Source: Mesorhabditis belari (taxonomy: Eukaryota; Nematoda; Chromadorea; Rhabditida; Rhabditidae). From it: a stretch of DNA of 64,000 nucleotides. The DNA is taken from assembly GCA_958450365.1 (NCBI GenBank), contig CAUEEP010000170.1:282894-346893 (forward strand), in the 5' to 3' direction. The first letter of the stretch is position 1; every line of letters starts with the position of its first letter. This document shows positions 1 to 11,168 of the stretch, piece after piece. Both the position numbers and the translations under genes were made by a program. The notes beneath the pieces were generated by a model, which was given only the letters and a program-made list of their open reading frames with translations, had not been told where the DNA came from and ran no database searches.

Positions 1-171
1 TATTATGCAGCCACAAATGATCAATTGTCGTTTCCGATTCAGTGAACTTATTTCTTCAATAATCCGTTAAAGAAATTACATTTGTACATTTGTACATAAA
101 TTTCTTACGTTATTGCTTTCGAAAAAGTTTAAAAGTTTAGAATTTATCGTCTCTGTGATCTATGATTTCAG

Positions 172-763
172 TTTGAAGATTGTGAACAAAAGCACTTTCC
201 CAGAACCGAAAGAAATGTTCAGACTGCTGGCGAGTGCGGAAAATGCGAACAAATTTCTCTACGCAATTTTCCAAGGACTTTGGTGGATTTGCAATGACAA
301 TGATCCCCCATTCACACCAAAAACAGACAGCCTTCAGAAACAGTCTCCAGCTAGATGTTCATACGAAGTAAACGCAACGTTTGCCTTTTTTCAAACGATC
401 ACTGACGAATACAATCCTAACGGATATGGCTCAATATTGTCAATTCTTGATATCAATAAGGTGTCTTACCAAAAATCTTACCAAAAAGATTTACTTGCTT
501 TCAGTCGTTTCTTTGCTCTCGCCTTTGATGGTAGCTATTTCAAATACACGATGAGGTGGCCATTTGCGCAACTTATCTTCCCGTACTTTTTGAGAATATT
601 ATTACAACTATTCACTAGTTTATTTTATAATTTTGAAGAAGAAGAGGGCGGTAGCTTCTACAATTGGATAAACGATTTTCTCACATCGCTTCCTTATCTG
701 ATGGCGTGTGGCCTAGATTTTGTGACGGCAAGGAGGATGAGACAGGTGTTGAAGATGTGTTAA
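172..763 (+). CDS. Unassigned exon(s), possible membrane protein (partial)
   Basis: An open frame runs from a plausible splice acceptor (ATTTCAG ending at 171) to a TAA at 761-763; the first in-frame ATG is at 215. The product is about 190 residues. It has a central stretch of the form LLAFSRFFALAF, a hydrophobic block (FAQLIFPYFLRILLQLF) and a tail ending PYLMACGLDFVTARRMR. The hydrophobic blocks and the basic tail loosely recall nematode 7TM chemoreceptors, but I see no diagnostic motif and cannot assign a family. The 5' end may lie left of the window. Low confidence that the exon is real, lower on function. Confidence 0.3.
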
Positions 764-1033
764 CTGTGTTAAATTGAGAAAAAAAATTGAAGATGAGAGG
801 ATGAAGATGTGTTAACTATTACAGTACACTTCAAAGACTCTAGGGACTGTAAGCTAGGTCAGGCCTTTTTAGCAGACAAGAACTGCATAAAGCCTGACAA
901 GGTGAGAACTGGCCAAGAACTGGTTTGATTAGGATAGATATGATTGCTTGCAGACAAGAATCACGGTCAATAAGTGTCTGGCTTCTGATCTAACTTTGAC
1001 GGCTATCGAACATTTGATAATGCTGCCCCTTTT

Positions 1034-1206
1034 GCCATTGGCAATCTAACTTTGAGCTCAAATTCCTTAGTGCTAGGTTGTCCAATTTAAATATTCTTGG
1101 TGTCATTGGATGCGCCAAGTCTTTCTCTATCAATTGGTACAAAAACTATTTCAATTGGACAGCCTAACACCAAGAAATTTGAGCTCAAAGTTGGATTGCC
1201 AATGAG
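1034..1206. repeat. Hairpin MITE, family A copy 1
   Basis: The arms are inverted: CCATTGGCAATCTAACTTTG at the left is mirrored by CAAAGTTGGATTGCCAATG at the right, and the inner blocks GAGCTCAAAT / ATTTGAGCTC and TGTCCAATTTAAAT also pair. It is about 170 bases with no coding. Three diverged relatives lie at 13411-13588, 16716-16895 and 16936-17105, which identifies a short non-autonomous palindromic family. Confidence 0.7.
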
Positions 1207-1479
1207 AAAAGGGATAGGGGATGAAATGTCCCACAACTCTTGCCTAGTCTGGCTCAGAAAAATGTCTTGGCAATCTCATTGGTTTGGGGTATTTGTCTAA
1301 ACCAGTAAGTTGCGCTTGGCTTACAATCAGTTTAATCTTATACCTGAGAATCTAAAAATAAGACTTCATTTTAGTGGAAGGGTCGTGAAAAGCCGTTACG
1401 GACGGAGATGTTGTTAACAATGCAGGTAAAAATTAAGAAATTACGAGAATATACCTTTTCTGAAAGAGCATTTAGATGA

Positions 1480-1840
1480 TCACAACATCTTGCCTTATCC
1501 ATATCAACTATTACCTTGCATATGTCATCTCAATCTTCATCGTCATCTATGTCGGATGGAATTTACAAGACGTTTTTGACGAGCTAATCAATTTCAATCA
1601 GTGCTTTCTCTTTCATCTTATAGCCAGGTCAGTTTTCTTAGCTTTTTGAAATCTTTACTCATTTTTAGCATCATCAGTGTTTATTTCTTCGAAAACCTCG
1701 GGAAAACCTTTCAACGAACACTCGAAAGATCAGCGTCGGTACCACTCAATGAGACTTTTGTGGAATCTGATGAAATTCCGATTTTGAAGGAATTTAGCTT
1801 TTGCAGTTGTACAAATTCAAATCCAAGTTCCCTATTTTAA
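1480..1840 (+). other. Possible exons with a membrane segment
   Basis: Around 1481-1600 one frame encodes a strongly hydrophobic run (YYLAYVISIFIVIYVGW) followed by a polar stretch. A second open piece from a TTTTTAG acceptor near 1668 runs to a TAA at about 1840 and includes ISVYFFENLGKTFQRTLERS. Both could be 3' exons of the gene that begins before 763. I found no family signature and no confirmed splice joins. Confidence 0.22.
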
Positions 1841-2029
1841 AAACGCAAAAGTCCTTTCCTTGCCCAAGAGAAACATCATTGTGCTAATAAACAAAGCATT
1901 TAAAATCTTTACTTGAAAAAGATTTATATCTATGTTGATAAAGACATCAAATCCCTAGCTTGACAAAATTCTCAAGTTCTTCAGATATCTTTTGAGTAAC
2001 TTGTGGTCGTTGTGGGTCCAACAGAAGCT

Positions 2030-5000
2030 TTAGTTTTCGTTGTATAAGCTGACGATGCGGATTGTTCGCTTCTTAAAATAACATTAATGAAAAGCTATTG
2101 GGGGTAATTTCTTGCCTTTGTTTTCGCGAAATGCTAAGTCCAAGTTTTCGGAGAATACCCACAGTCGCGTGTCGATAGTCGGCTTAAATTTCACGTTAAA
2201 ACAAGCAAAAAAAAGTCTACAACTCACAGATGAAATAGAATTAAAAACAAGTTGATCGAAAATTGGCGGAATCCATAGAAAATGATCATAGATGAGCCCG
2301 AAACGACCGACTCCAAGACCGACAATTGGACCAAGAGTTAGCGCCATGATGGGGAAATAGATTGTGAGCAATGGGACGCCACTCTGAAATTCATAAATTC
2401 AATTTATTCCCTAAACCTAAAGATATTCAAAGAGTTTACTTTAAAGAAAATGATTCTAATGACTATTTTGAATCATTAGCCCAATTAGACATGAGAAAAT
2501 TCCAATCCGAACCTAATTCCACCTTCGTTTTCTCGATCGTTTCTTGTCAGATTGCTCTGAAATTTTGTCTACAGGCAGAGAATACCAATTTCTAGTTGTA
2601 AACAAAATTTTAGAACAATCGGTCCAAAAACGAAGGTGAGTTAGGTTCGGATTATTCTTCTCCATGTCTAAGCCCAGCTAGAGTTCGTTACTTTGTCGTT
2701 ATGAAATTAGCTATTAAGCTCTAAAAGCTCTAAAAAAGCTTCTAAACAAGCTAAAGAAATTTGCAATCTTAAAAGTTTTGTCCAAAATCTACCATCAATA
2801 AGAGATTTGCCTACCAAAATGATAAGCGAAACAAAAAGCTGTCTTTGTAATCGTTTCGTTTTCTCACTCGCCACCACGTTTGCCATCCCATAGTAGGTTC
2901 GGTACCCGCAAAACACATCTAAAGTAGCTGTTTAGTTGAAATCCTGTAAAAATACTAGGTTTCCTTTAACAATTATATTCTTAAATTTGTTTACCAGACA
3001 TAAAGTTCTTGAAAAATCCAGGAATTTTCGTGTTTTTCATTACAAAGCTTTTCTCCTAGAGTCTCTCACGTGCTCAAATCAGGGTGAGATTCTTTGGGTG
3101 CACAAGAGTACGGGGTTTTGAACTTAAAGAATGGTGAAAAAGAATGAAAGTCATTGGAACGGCTCGGAGGTTAAGTGGGTTCCAGGTCAGCTAACGTGTG
3201 AAAGCACAACTCATGCAAACTTTTGAGTGTTTTGTGTGTGTTTTCGAATTCATCATCACTTTAGAACCATTTTCTTTTCTGTCGACTGATGGATAGTATG
3301 GCGATAAGACGAGATTTGATGCAAACTTTTGAATTCGAAAATCATACAATACAGAATAGTTTCATTTTCCAACTCTCTTAACAGATCTCTTTTATTTTCA
3401 CACCAGTGAAGCTTTAAATATTTAAAGATCTAAGAAAATGAAGTATATAGCTGGATCCCGTTACTAGAAACTCTATAATAAATCCCCGGAAATGAAAATC
3501 CCATAATCCGTCCGGGGTTTGGTTTTACTTGCAAGCTGTATTCACAATTTAAACAATTTTTTTTTATAAACTTTAGCTGCAACTCATGAGCCAGTCAGCG
3601 GTTTCTCTCGCAAGGTACAGAATTTTTAAGTGTTCAAGAACATCATGCCTACAAATTTTTTTCTAAGAAACTAGGCTTTTCTCCAGACGATTTTTATCTA
3701 CTTTGTGCGTGAGAATTGAGTAAAATACGAGCTTTTGTATTTCAAAGAGTGATAAACAAACCATTATTAATGTTGAACTGGTGGCCACAGCAACGAGCAA
3801 CATTCCCCGACCAATCTTTGTACTGTGGCTCAAGTTGGGTGCCGTAGAGGATCTGGATTTACTGGGTTCACTTTGTTTGATGGTTTAGATTTTTAAAGGC
3901 AGTCCATTAGGTTTACCAGACTGATTTCTAGACATGGGCACTTAAACTACAAAAATAACGAACCGTCACACTACAAACGCTTGTAACTTGCTTCAAATCT
4001 ACCGGATTAACACAGTCTATAGCTCAAAAAATAGAAAATCTCAAGAGCTTTTGAATGGACTAAAGCACACGGAAACATCAATGCTAAAAAAAAGTTACAG
4101 TGGTTTTGTAAGTATGACTCGATAGCTTCTCGACTACGCGCGAGTACGGTCCGTTTCGAGTGAGGCTACAAACCCCAGTAACTTTCTTTAGCATTGCTGT
4201 TTTTCTGTTTGCTGATCCGATTCAAAAAAAGCTCTTGAATTTTCTATTTTTCGATCTATAGATCTGTTAATCCGGCAGCGCGAAAGTTAGAAGCGTTTGT
4301 AGTTTTACGTTTGTAGTTTATAGTGCCCGTGTCTAATCGACGTTATCCGGACGTCTTTTGTGACATCAAGATCTCCGAATCTGATTGTCTTATATGAATT
4401 TATCTACAAATTTAATAGATAACTTATGAAATTATAATAAATCTAACAATTTGGAAATAATTGTTAACTTTTTACGTGAATTATTCCCTTGATGAAACGA
4501 TTACGGTACTTTTTCGGCAAACTAATAAATTTACCAATACCTCCAAAACATTCAATCAGTTTTTTAAAGCAATTATCTTTTCCGCTACTTTATGTGATTT
4601 TTGGTTTGCCCAGAAGTGCCAGTAGACCGTTTAAAAATGGATCTTTCACGTCAAGGTTTTTTTCAAATAAGATCTTTCCAAGAACTAAACTATGCAAAAT
4701 TTTAGTTCTTACAAAGATTGTAAGCTTTTTCTAGAGTCTTTTTTGTTCCTTAAAATGATCAACTCACCCAATAATGCGGTCCAACATAACCGCGGTTTGT
4801 CATGTTTAGATTGTAAGCTCGTAAAACATCCGGAAACAGTAACCGTTCTTTTTCGATTGACATCCCCAAAAACCGACACAACCAATCATCCAAGCAGTTA
4901 AACCTGAATTCCCTTTATTTGAAATAAAAAGCAAATGCTTACAAAATAGCATGTAGCCAAACCAAATTGATTGATAGTAGCCGGTTAAGAGGTAGCCATG

Positions 5001-6044
5001 ACGATAGCTGAAAGAAATGTGTCGTTTAAAATGCCAATCTATACTTTGCCAATCTTCTTGCCAATCTCTACAAGGGTGTTCTTTCCCTAGTCAATTAAGG
5101 TAATATTAAATGCTTGATCCATTTGGCCCGTTAGATCTTTTGGCTTTGATACTAGAGCGACCTGGTACTAATCCGGTATCAAATACAGAAGATATAGGCG
5201 ATCTGATAATCTTTTTTAAAAGACTTTCCTAATTTAGCTTTATCTGCGGAAGTCAATGATTTTGACACTGAGAGAACAATATTACCAGACTATCACTAAC
5301 ATATTCATAATCCATGAGAATCTACAGGGTGTTCAGTATTTACGGCGACTTCTTTTTGGTAACTAGCTCCCAAGCGCCAATTTCAACCCTAATTTGTTAG
5401 TGTTATATAAAATATTGAAGTTCTTGACTACATTTTTCTATTAAAGAGTTTCTTGATTGGGAGATATACAACTCATTTTACAAGCACTTGAATGAGTATC
5501 GCCAAAAATGGTAGCGTACCAGGATGCGATCAGCTGGGCCACTCATTCAAGTGCTTGTAAAATGAGTTGTATATCTCCAATCAAGAAACTTTTAGTAGAT
5601 AAATGTAGCCAAGATTAGGACTTCAATATTTTTATAGCATTAACAAACTGGGATTTGAGGTGTCACATAGGAGCTTATACCAAAGAAGAAGTCCCCATAT
5701 GTGAGATTAAGTACTGGGTGATTTAGTGCTAGAACCAATTGCTTTGATAGCCGGATTTATTAGAGGTATTTTTATAGATCAACTAAGGTATAACATATGC
5801 AAACTCACTAGCAAATTTGAGATGTAACGATAGACGAAATGAACAGCCAACACAGCGAGACTCATTCCAAAACAAGAGGAAACGAGCGAACCCCCAAACC
5901 ATTTGAGCTGAAAATTGCTGGTAAATCTACTAGTAAATCCACTAGTAAACAAAATTTCAGACTCAATTTACCATATGTCGAGAAAATCTCGTCGCATATC
6001 CGCCGGGAATCAAAAGTGAAATAGTAATCGCCAGCGTAGAGAAT
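2030..6044 (-). CDS. Str-class 7TM chemoreceptor (5' incomplete)
   Basis: Nematode serpentine chemosensory GPCR of the Str type, expected in sensory cilia. Minus-strand exons: 6044-5972, 5907-5809, 5007-4943, 4903-4768, 3852-3762, 2918-2815, 2383-2228 and 2071-2030 (stop). Exons two to four join in phase. The end of TM3 reads LAVLAVHFVYRYI, the hallmark of the class. Next come TM4, an ER/LLFPDVLRAYN loop ending Y-GPHYW, the intracellular loop EKTKRLQRQLF, then TM6-TM7 ending GRFGLIYDHFLWIPPIFDQLVF and a basic tail. A possible TM1 piece (LFSSTLCFYFITCK) lies near 6160-6235, but its start and donor are unresolved. The TM5 exon needs a one-base correction at a GGGG run near 3800, and its join to the next exon is imperfect. 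Large introns hold MITEs. It may be a functional gene with consensus errors or a young pseudogene. Confidence 0.72.
2474..2678. repeat. Hairpin MITE, family B copy 1
   Basis: A palindrome of about 200 bases. The left arm (TTAGCCCAATTAGACATG, ATTCCAATCCGAACCTAA, CACCTTCGTTTT) is mirrored by the right arm (AAACGAAGGTGAG, TTAGGTTCGGATTA, CATGTCTAAGCCCAGCTA). It lies in the intron between the last two large chemoreceptor exons. A diverged copy is at 6543-6725. Confidence 0.65.
3929..4337. repeat. Hairpin MITE of about 410 bases
   Basis: Long imperfect inverted repeat: TCTAGACATGGGCAC at the left against GTGCCCGTGTCTAATCG at the right. Inner pairs include ACTACAAACGCTT / AAGCGTTTGTAGT, GATTAACACAG / CTGTTAATCCG and AAAGTTACAGTGG / CCAGTAACTTTC. 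No coding. It lies in the chemoreceptor intron between the exons at 3762-3852 and 4768-4903. Confidence 0.65.
5328..5722. repeat. Hairpin MITE of about 395 bases
   Basis: The arms share ACTCATTTTACAAGCACTTG in perfect inverted form around a short loop near 5500-5530, extended by TTGATTGGAGATATACAACTC-type pairing. Outer sequence matches GGTGTTCAGTATTTACGGCGACTTC against GAAGTCCCCATATGTGAG-AAGTACTGGGTG less well. It lies in the chemoreceptor intron between the exons at 4943-5007 and 5809-5907. Confidence 0.65.
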
Positions 6045-9000
6045 CTGAAAATTTTCTTATTGAGTCAAATTGATTTTGCTAACCGGCACAGTAACACTTT
6101 GCGTTGTTGAATAGAAAATGTTATACAAAGTGAGAAATTTTAGAATTCTTTTATAGATCCCAAATCGTGTTTCGTTTTGCACGTGATGAAATAGAAGCAA
6201 AGCGTTGAGGAAAACAGTGACAAAGAGTCAGAAACCAGGCGGCCGGCTCGTAAGCTCTGGAACTGATGTTATTTTTAAACTTAAATAATTCTTAATGTAT
6301 TTTTTTATCTTTTTCTAGGCCAAATACTTTTCCCCGACACACTGTAATGAAAAAAGAAGCAAAAATTTCTACAGTATTTTTCAAGTAGCTTTGTCAAGTA
6401 GCTCTGCTTTGTCTAGAGCTACCGTAGCCCAGCTACTAGATGTGACACTGTGGCTGTGAATACCTTAATCTTAAAGATTACTGTAATAACGTCTATGGAA
6501 AGCATCGAGATATAAACTAGGTTACGGTTACTGAATCATGCTTTAGAGCCATAGGCCAATTGGACATGGGAAAATTCCAAACCAAACCGAATTCCACCTT
6601 TGTTTTCTCGACCGTTTCCTGGCCCATTACTCTGAAATCAAGCAGGAAATTTCGATTTCTATCTATAGACAAATTTCAAAGCAATAGGCCAAGAAAACGA
6701 GGTGGAGATTAGCTTTAGCTAGGCCACACCCCATATCTCCACAAACCCATTCAGAAAAGTTCAAAAACTAAAGATTTGTTCATTGATGAGAATAACTTAT
6801 CGTATTTCCTCCAATAAGCACCCCCCTGCTCCTCGACCAACTTTTAGACGCCTCGTTCCCAGTCTCATTTTTGAGACATTTTTATGTTTAATATACCGAA
6901 AAATAGAAGACATTAAGGGCTATCTTTTTAGTTTATTAACGTACAAATCTCAAAATGGGACTAAAAACAAAACGTCCAAAGTTAGTCAGACGAGAGAGGC
7001 ACTTATTGAAGAAAATACGATATGTAATACTCAAATTCATTCAAATATTGCAAATTCCTGTGATCTCCGAATATTTCAGGGTATGCTTGAGGAACTTTTC
7101 CACTAGAGTACATTCAATGGAATCTCTTGAGGAGTCATTTCCTTTTTGGGAGGTTCAAAAGCTTAGCCTAAGAGGATTTTAAGTATAGAAAAAGTTGCTA
7201 AGCGTTACCAGAGTATCAAATAATAAATCGACATTTCTACTTAAAAGACAGCCTTCAATAGATAGATACTTTAAAATATGGTAGATCAGGAAAAGAACAA
7301 TTTTTGTTCCTAATACAAAATATTGTCATCTACCACTGAAGCTTGAGAACAAAAAGTGTTATTTGCATTTTAAATGAGGGGTTTTGCTTATATTTTCTCG
7401 AAATCAAAACCCCAACCTATAATTTGCGCTTGCGTTTCTGTCTACTGGGTGACCGCAAATTAAAGCGACCACTTCTGAGGGTTTTAGTTAGTTTAGTCAG
7501 TTCCACGACAAAAAAATCGAATTTCTTGAGGTGTTTTGATCTGCTTTTTGATTTGTTTTCTCTTTTCGTCTTAAACGTGAGCATATTCATTAAATAACTT
7601 TAAAACGACTCTCAAAAACTGTAACGTGGGTTTTTTTCGCCAGGGTGTATCGTGACTCTAAGCTTTGTAAGATCATATAAAGATTCTAGAAGCACCAATC
7701 AGTTAAAAATGAATTTGGCTACAGAAGACATATTCGAAAATCACCTCCAGAAATTTCATATGGATTCATTGAGTTCTGGTTTGAGCTGACTTTGATAGAG
7801 TGAGTCGCTATAGTTTGCGGTCTCCTTGTAATCCGGACAGGCGATCTATTTTGGACCTGTCGACAAAAAACCGAACACACTCATTCATACTTTAGAAATA
7901 AGTAAAATGGTTTCTGTGTTTCTAAGGCTTAAGCCTAAATCAATCCGAGTACTTGAAACTTTGGTTTTATGTTACCTGTAATATCCAAGTCACCCTGTAA
8001 GTGCAGGAGTGAAAACTGATCCAATTTTGCTTTTGCCATAAGTTCAGCGTACCCCACAAGTAATTAAATTTAAAGCCCTTGACAACCTTTTGAACTAATG
8101 CCAGTCGCAAAAATCGAACCACTCAAGAAGTTTGAAACATTTATATTTGACTGTAATGAGGGTAGGGTTATTAAACGATTTAAAACCGATTTTACTTGGT
8201 TAAGTTAGAGCGAAGAGATCCCGTTAAAATCCTGATTTGGTCTAGTTCAAGTTCAAGGCTAATTTAATTTTCCCCCAAGCCAGGAGTTTAACCTACCCTA
8301 ATCTGTTTTTTATTGGCTTTCTGGCTTTCTGACTTTAGGAACAATCAAAATTAGTCCTGAAATTAGATCCAGAATCAATGTGGACCTACCAAACAAACCA
8401 TTTAACTTACAATTGCAATAATCCCAACTTACTTGATGAAATTGATAACTTAATGTCCATTTCAAATTTCGTTTCATCCTAGATAATAGTTTCAAAATAA
8501 CTATAAAAGAAGTGAAACGAGTGAAAAGTTTATCTGAAAAGAAAGAATCTATCTCTGGAAGTGAACTGGAAGAATCCCACGGTAATTTGAGCACGTGAAA
8601 CACAAAAGACAAAAACCAACTAACGAACCGAGAATTTGGGAATTTCATAGCTTTCTAAGAATGCGAATTTCTTGTTATGAATCAGTACATAGTTCCCGGT
8701 AATTTAAAGGATTGTCTTTTACTCAAAGGGTGAACAAAGATCGGGAAAATGTGTAGGAACTGATAATTCAAAGACTCTTTGTGGGATTTTCATCACCATT
8801 TTCAAAAAACCTGTTGGGAGTGAAAATTGAACGATTTTGTCTAAGGCAAATGCTTTTTGGTTTCGAAATCTAAAGGAATTTGAAATTGACTTTATCTGTC
8901 TAATAGTTTCAAAAGTTTAATCAATTTCTGGTCTTGGTAAAAGTTAGAATGGAACCCCCCGGACTACTCATAATTGAGCTTTCAGTTAACTGAGACTTTT

Positions 9001-9109
9001 ATCTAGTTATTAGGGGTTTGCAAAAGCTGCGTATTATACGCAACGTTCAAACACCTCGAAAATTAATAATAAAAGACTTTATTCTAAAAGGTACTCGCCA
9101 AAGAGTATC
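6045..9109. other. Non-coding stretch with one MITE
   Basis: I see no convincing gene beyond the possible TM1 piece of the chemoreceptor (about 6160-6235, minus). A second family B hairpin lies at 6543-6725. Short open frames at 6783-7182 and 7343-7597 (plus) and 8310-8648 (minus) have no family motif and no flanking splice sites that chain. Confidence 0.5.
6543..6725. repeat. Hairpin MITE, family B copy 2
   Basis: It shares the order GCCAATTGGACATG - GGAAAATTCCAA - AATTCCACCTTTGTTTTCTCG with the copy at 2474-2678, and its right arm reads AAGAAAACGAGGTGGA-ATTAG in inverse. More diverged and slightly shorter than copy 1. Confidence 0.6.
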
Positions 9110-10060
9110 AACTATATTTTTCCTTTTTTTGCGTGAACTTCGGATGCCTGATTCGAAGATTCCGGAGCTTGTGACGCGAAGCGATCTTGCTCCCAAATTT
9201 CGACTTCTTGGTAATTGTTCAACTGTTGATTTGCAAGGGGTGTTGCATAGATCCCGGACAAGTGGTAATCTGAGGAGCGATATCAGGGGAATATATGGCG
9301 GATGAAGGCCGAAGATTCAGCCTAATTCTTCTATCGTGTTTTGAGCCAAATTCGACGTATGTACCCGGGCGTTGTCAACTTAAGCAAATTGATTGTCTTT
9401 GGATTATTGCTCTTTCTCTTAGGAATTTCATCAGCTTTCTTTAACTGCTCAGTGTAGCTTTGAGAAGTGCATAGTTTTTTGAGGATTTTTGTAATTCAAG
9501 TAGACGATTCCTTTCTATTCCAAAAGATGACAACATAGCATATTTGCCGTGAAGATCTGGACGTGAATTGTCGGAACTGGAATTTCTCCTTTGCTCAGCC
9601 ATTGTCTTTTGCAGGTTGTATTATTGAAATATATCCACTTTTCGTCTATTGTCAGATGTTTTCCGAAAAGCGCTGCCCGTGGCCTTTCTCAATAAAATCC
9701 GAGACATTAACACGGTTCGATTTGTTTTCTGGGGATAATTCGTGCGGGACCGTTGTTTTAACGATTTTTTTTTCCAATAAGCAAAAGGTGTCGGGAAACT
9801 GTGCTCTTATCGCATTTAAAGCATTCGGCTAATTCGGACAAAGTTTGAGTTGGATTCGACTCGACAACCTCCGAGCAACTCCGTTTTATCGAGGACAGCA
9901 GGACGATGTCCATGAGGGCTCATTGAAATTATCATCTCCTTCACTTAACGCCAGGACCATTCCTGACAACTTCTTTCCCCCAAAACGTTTTCTCCAAATA
10001 CTTCTTAAAGATTCCGTTTTGACTCCAATGCTGATTTCTTCATTTTAGTGTAGAGAGAAG
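9110..10060 (-). pseudogene. Decayed mariner transposase
   Basis: Read on the minus strand, pieces in shifting frames match the mariner transposase order. An N-terminal HTH-like segment comes first, then DEKWIYFNNTTCKRQW around 9590-9640, which holds the first catalytic Asp. A block similar to the GKKVM...KG-VYYE core follows. VDNARVHTSNLAQNTIEELG then carries the second Asp, followed by an HPPY-type motif near 9320. Multiple stops and frameshifts make it inactive. I could not define its terminal repeats. Confidence 0.6.
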
Positions 10061-11079
10061 GCAAGCCCGCAAAACGCGGTACGATCCGTCATCTTCGACA
10101 ACTAAGAATTGTTTATAATTCAATGGTCAAACAAATGTGAAAATCAGTAAAATAAATAAGCGTTATCAACACAATAGAATAAAATTCAGCAAGGTTCGAG
10201 CACTTTCAAATAGAGAAAATATTGTTCCGGAAAGTACATGCATAATTTCTTTTGCAAAGCCCTAATAGTTAGATTAAAAAAATTGCAATTTGCTGTGCAT
10301 TGAGATAACAATAATTACGGGGAATACAACAAAATCAACCTTTAAGCTTTAAGTGATTATGGAAATCTGTTATAGATTTGGTTACAACTGTATTTGTATA
10401 GCTGTTGTTAGACGACAGTTATATTTGTACAATTTTTTTTCGCTAAAACACTCCGAGGGCGAAGTCCCTGAGGTGTTTTATCGAAAAGAAAACAGTGTTG
10501 CAAAGTAATTTTGGTGAAATGGTGTTTTAGCTAAAACACCTCAACTAAAACAGTGTTTTTGGTGGTAAAATGGTGTTTTAGCGTTGCACGCGTAAACACC
10601 TCTTAAAACAGTGTGGGAGAAAAAGTTGTTTCAGCTAAAACAGTGTGGTGATACCGGGCCCTGGTCACTGTTGGAGGGAAAGTATTTCTCGCACATATCG
10701 TCATTAGCTCTGTTTTTCCTAAAAGTGTTCAAACTATAAAGTGTGTTTTTCTCGGAAGCTTTAAAATGCATTGAGTAAAATTGAAGAGAGCACATGTTTT
10801 AAAACACATTCTTTAAAATTTTAAAGAGGACGTTTGTGCAGGTCTCATATCTCGAATCCATTTGAACTTCCCTTTCAAACTTTTAACTTCAATTTTAACT
10901 TGAAACAGTTTCTTAGTCAAATTGGGCAACATTTATTCAATTGGTTGATAAATGGTTCAAAGTCAAACGCATTTTGGCTGTCGAAATAGCGATCGATTTC
11001 ATCTGTTCATAAAAAAATGTGATATTAATAATTTAATGAACGCCTTGATGAGTGTATTCCACACGCAAAGGATTGTATG
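10061..11079. other. Non-coding, with an AAAACA-type repeat cluster
   Basis: No gene is seen. Between about 10440 and 10650 the motif TAAAACA(C/G)TG / GGTGTTTTAGC recurs in both orientations at least eight times, including GGTGTTTTAGCTAAAACACC, a perfect 20-base palindrome. The remainder is AT-rich with no open frame that I would support. Confidence 0.5.
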
Positions 11080-11168
11080 TTGTTGTTTGTACAGCATTGT
11101 ATGTTGTTGTTGCATTGTAGCATTGTATGTTGTTGTTGCATTGCAGCATTGTATGTTGTTGTTATGCT
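11080..11168. repeat. Minisatellite, unit about 26 bases
   Basis: About three and a half tandem units of the form GCATTGTATGTTGTTGTTGC-ATTGTA. The unit length drifts by deletion of one ATTGCA or ATTGTA block. Translation gives a meaningless Cys/Val-rich run, so the short open frame across it (10952-11185) is not called. Confidence 0.75.

Noticed and set aside
1097..1300. A 67-codon plus-strand frame
   Set aside because: It is mostly inside the family A hairpin MITE.
11080..11168. A CRISPR-like array
   Set aside because: Units are directly tandem without unique spacers, and the context is eukaryotic; it is a minisatellite.
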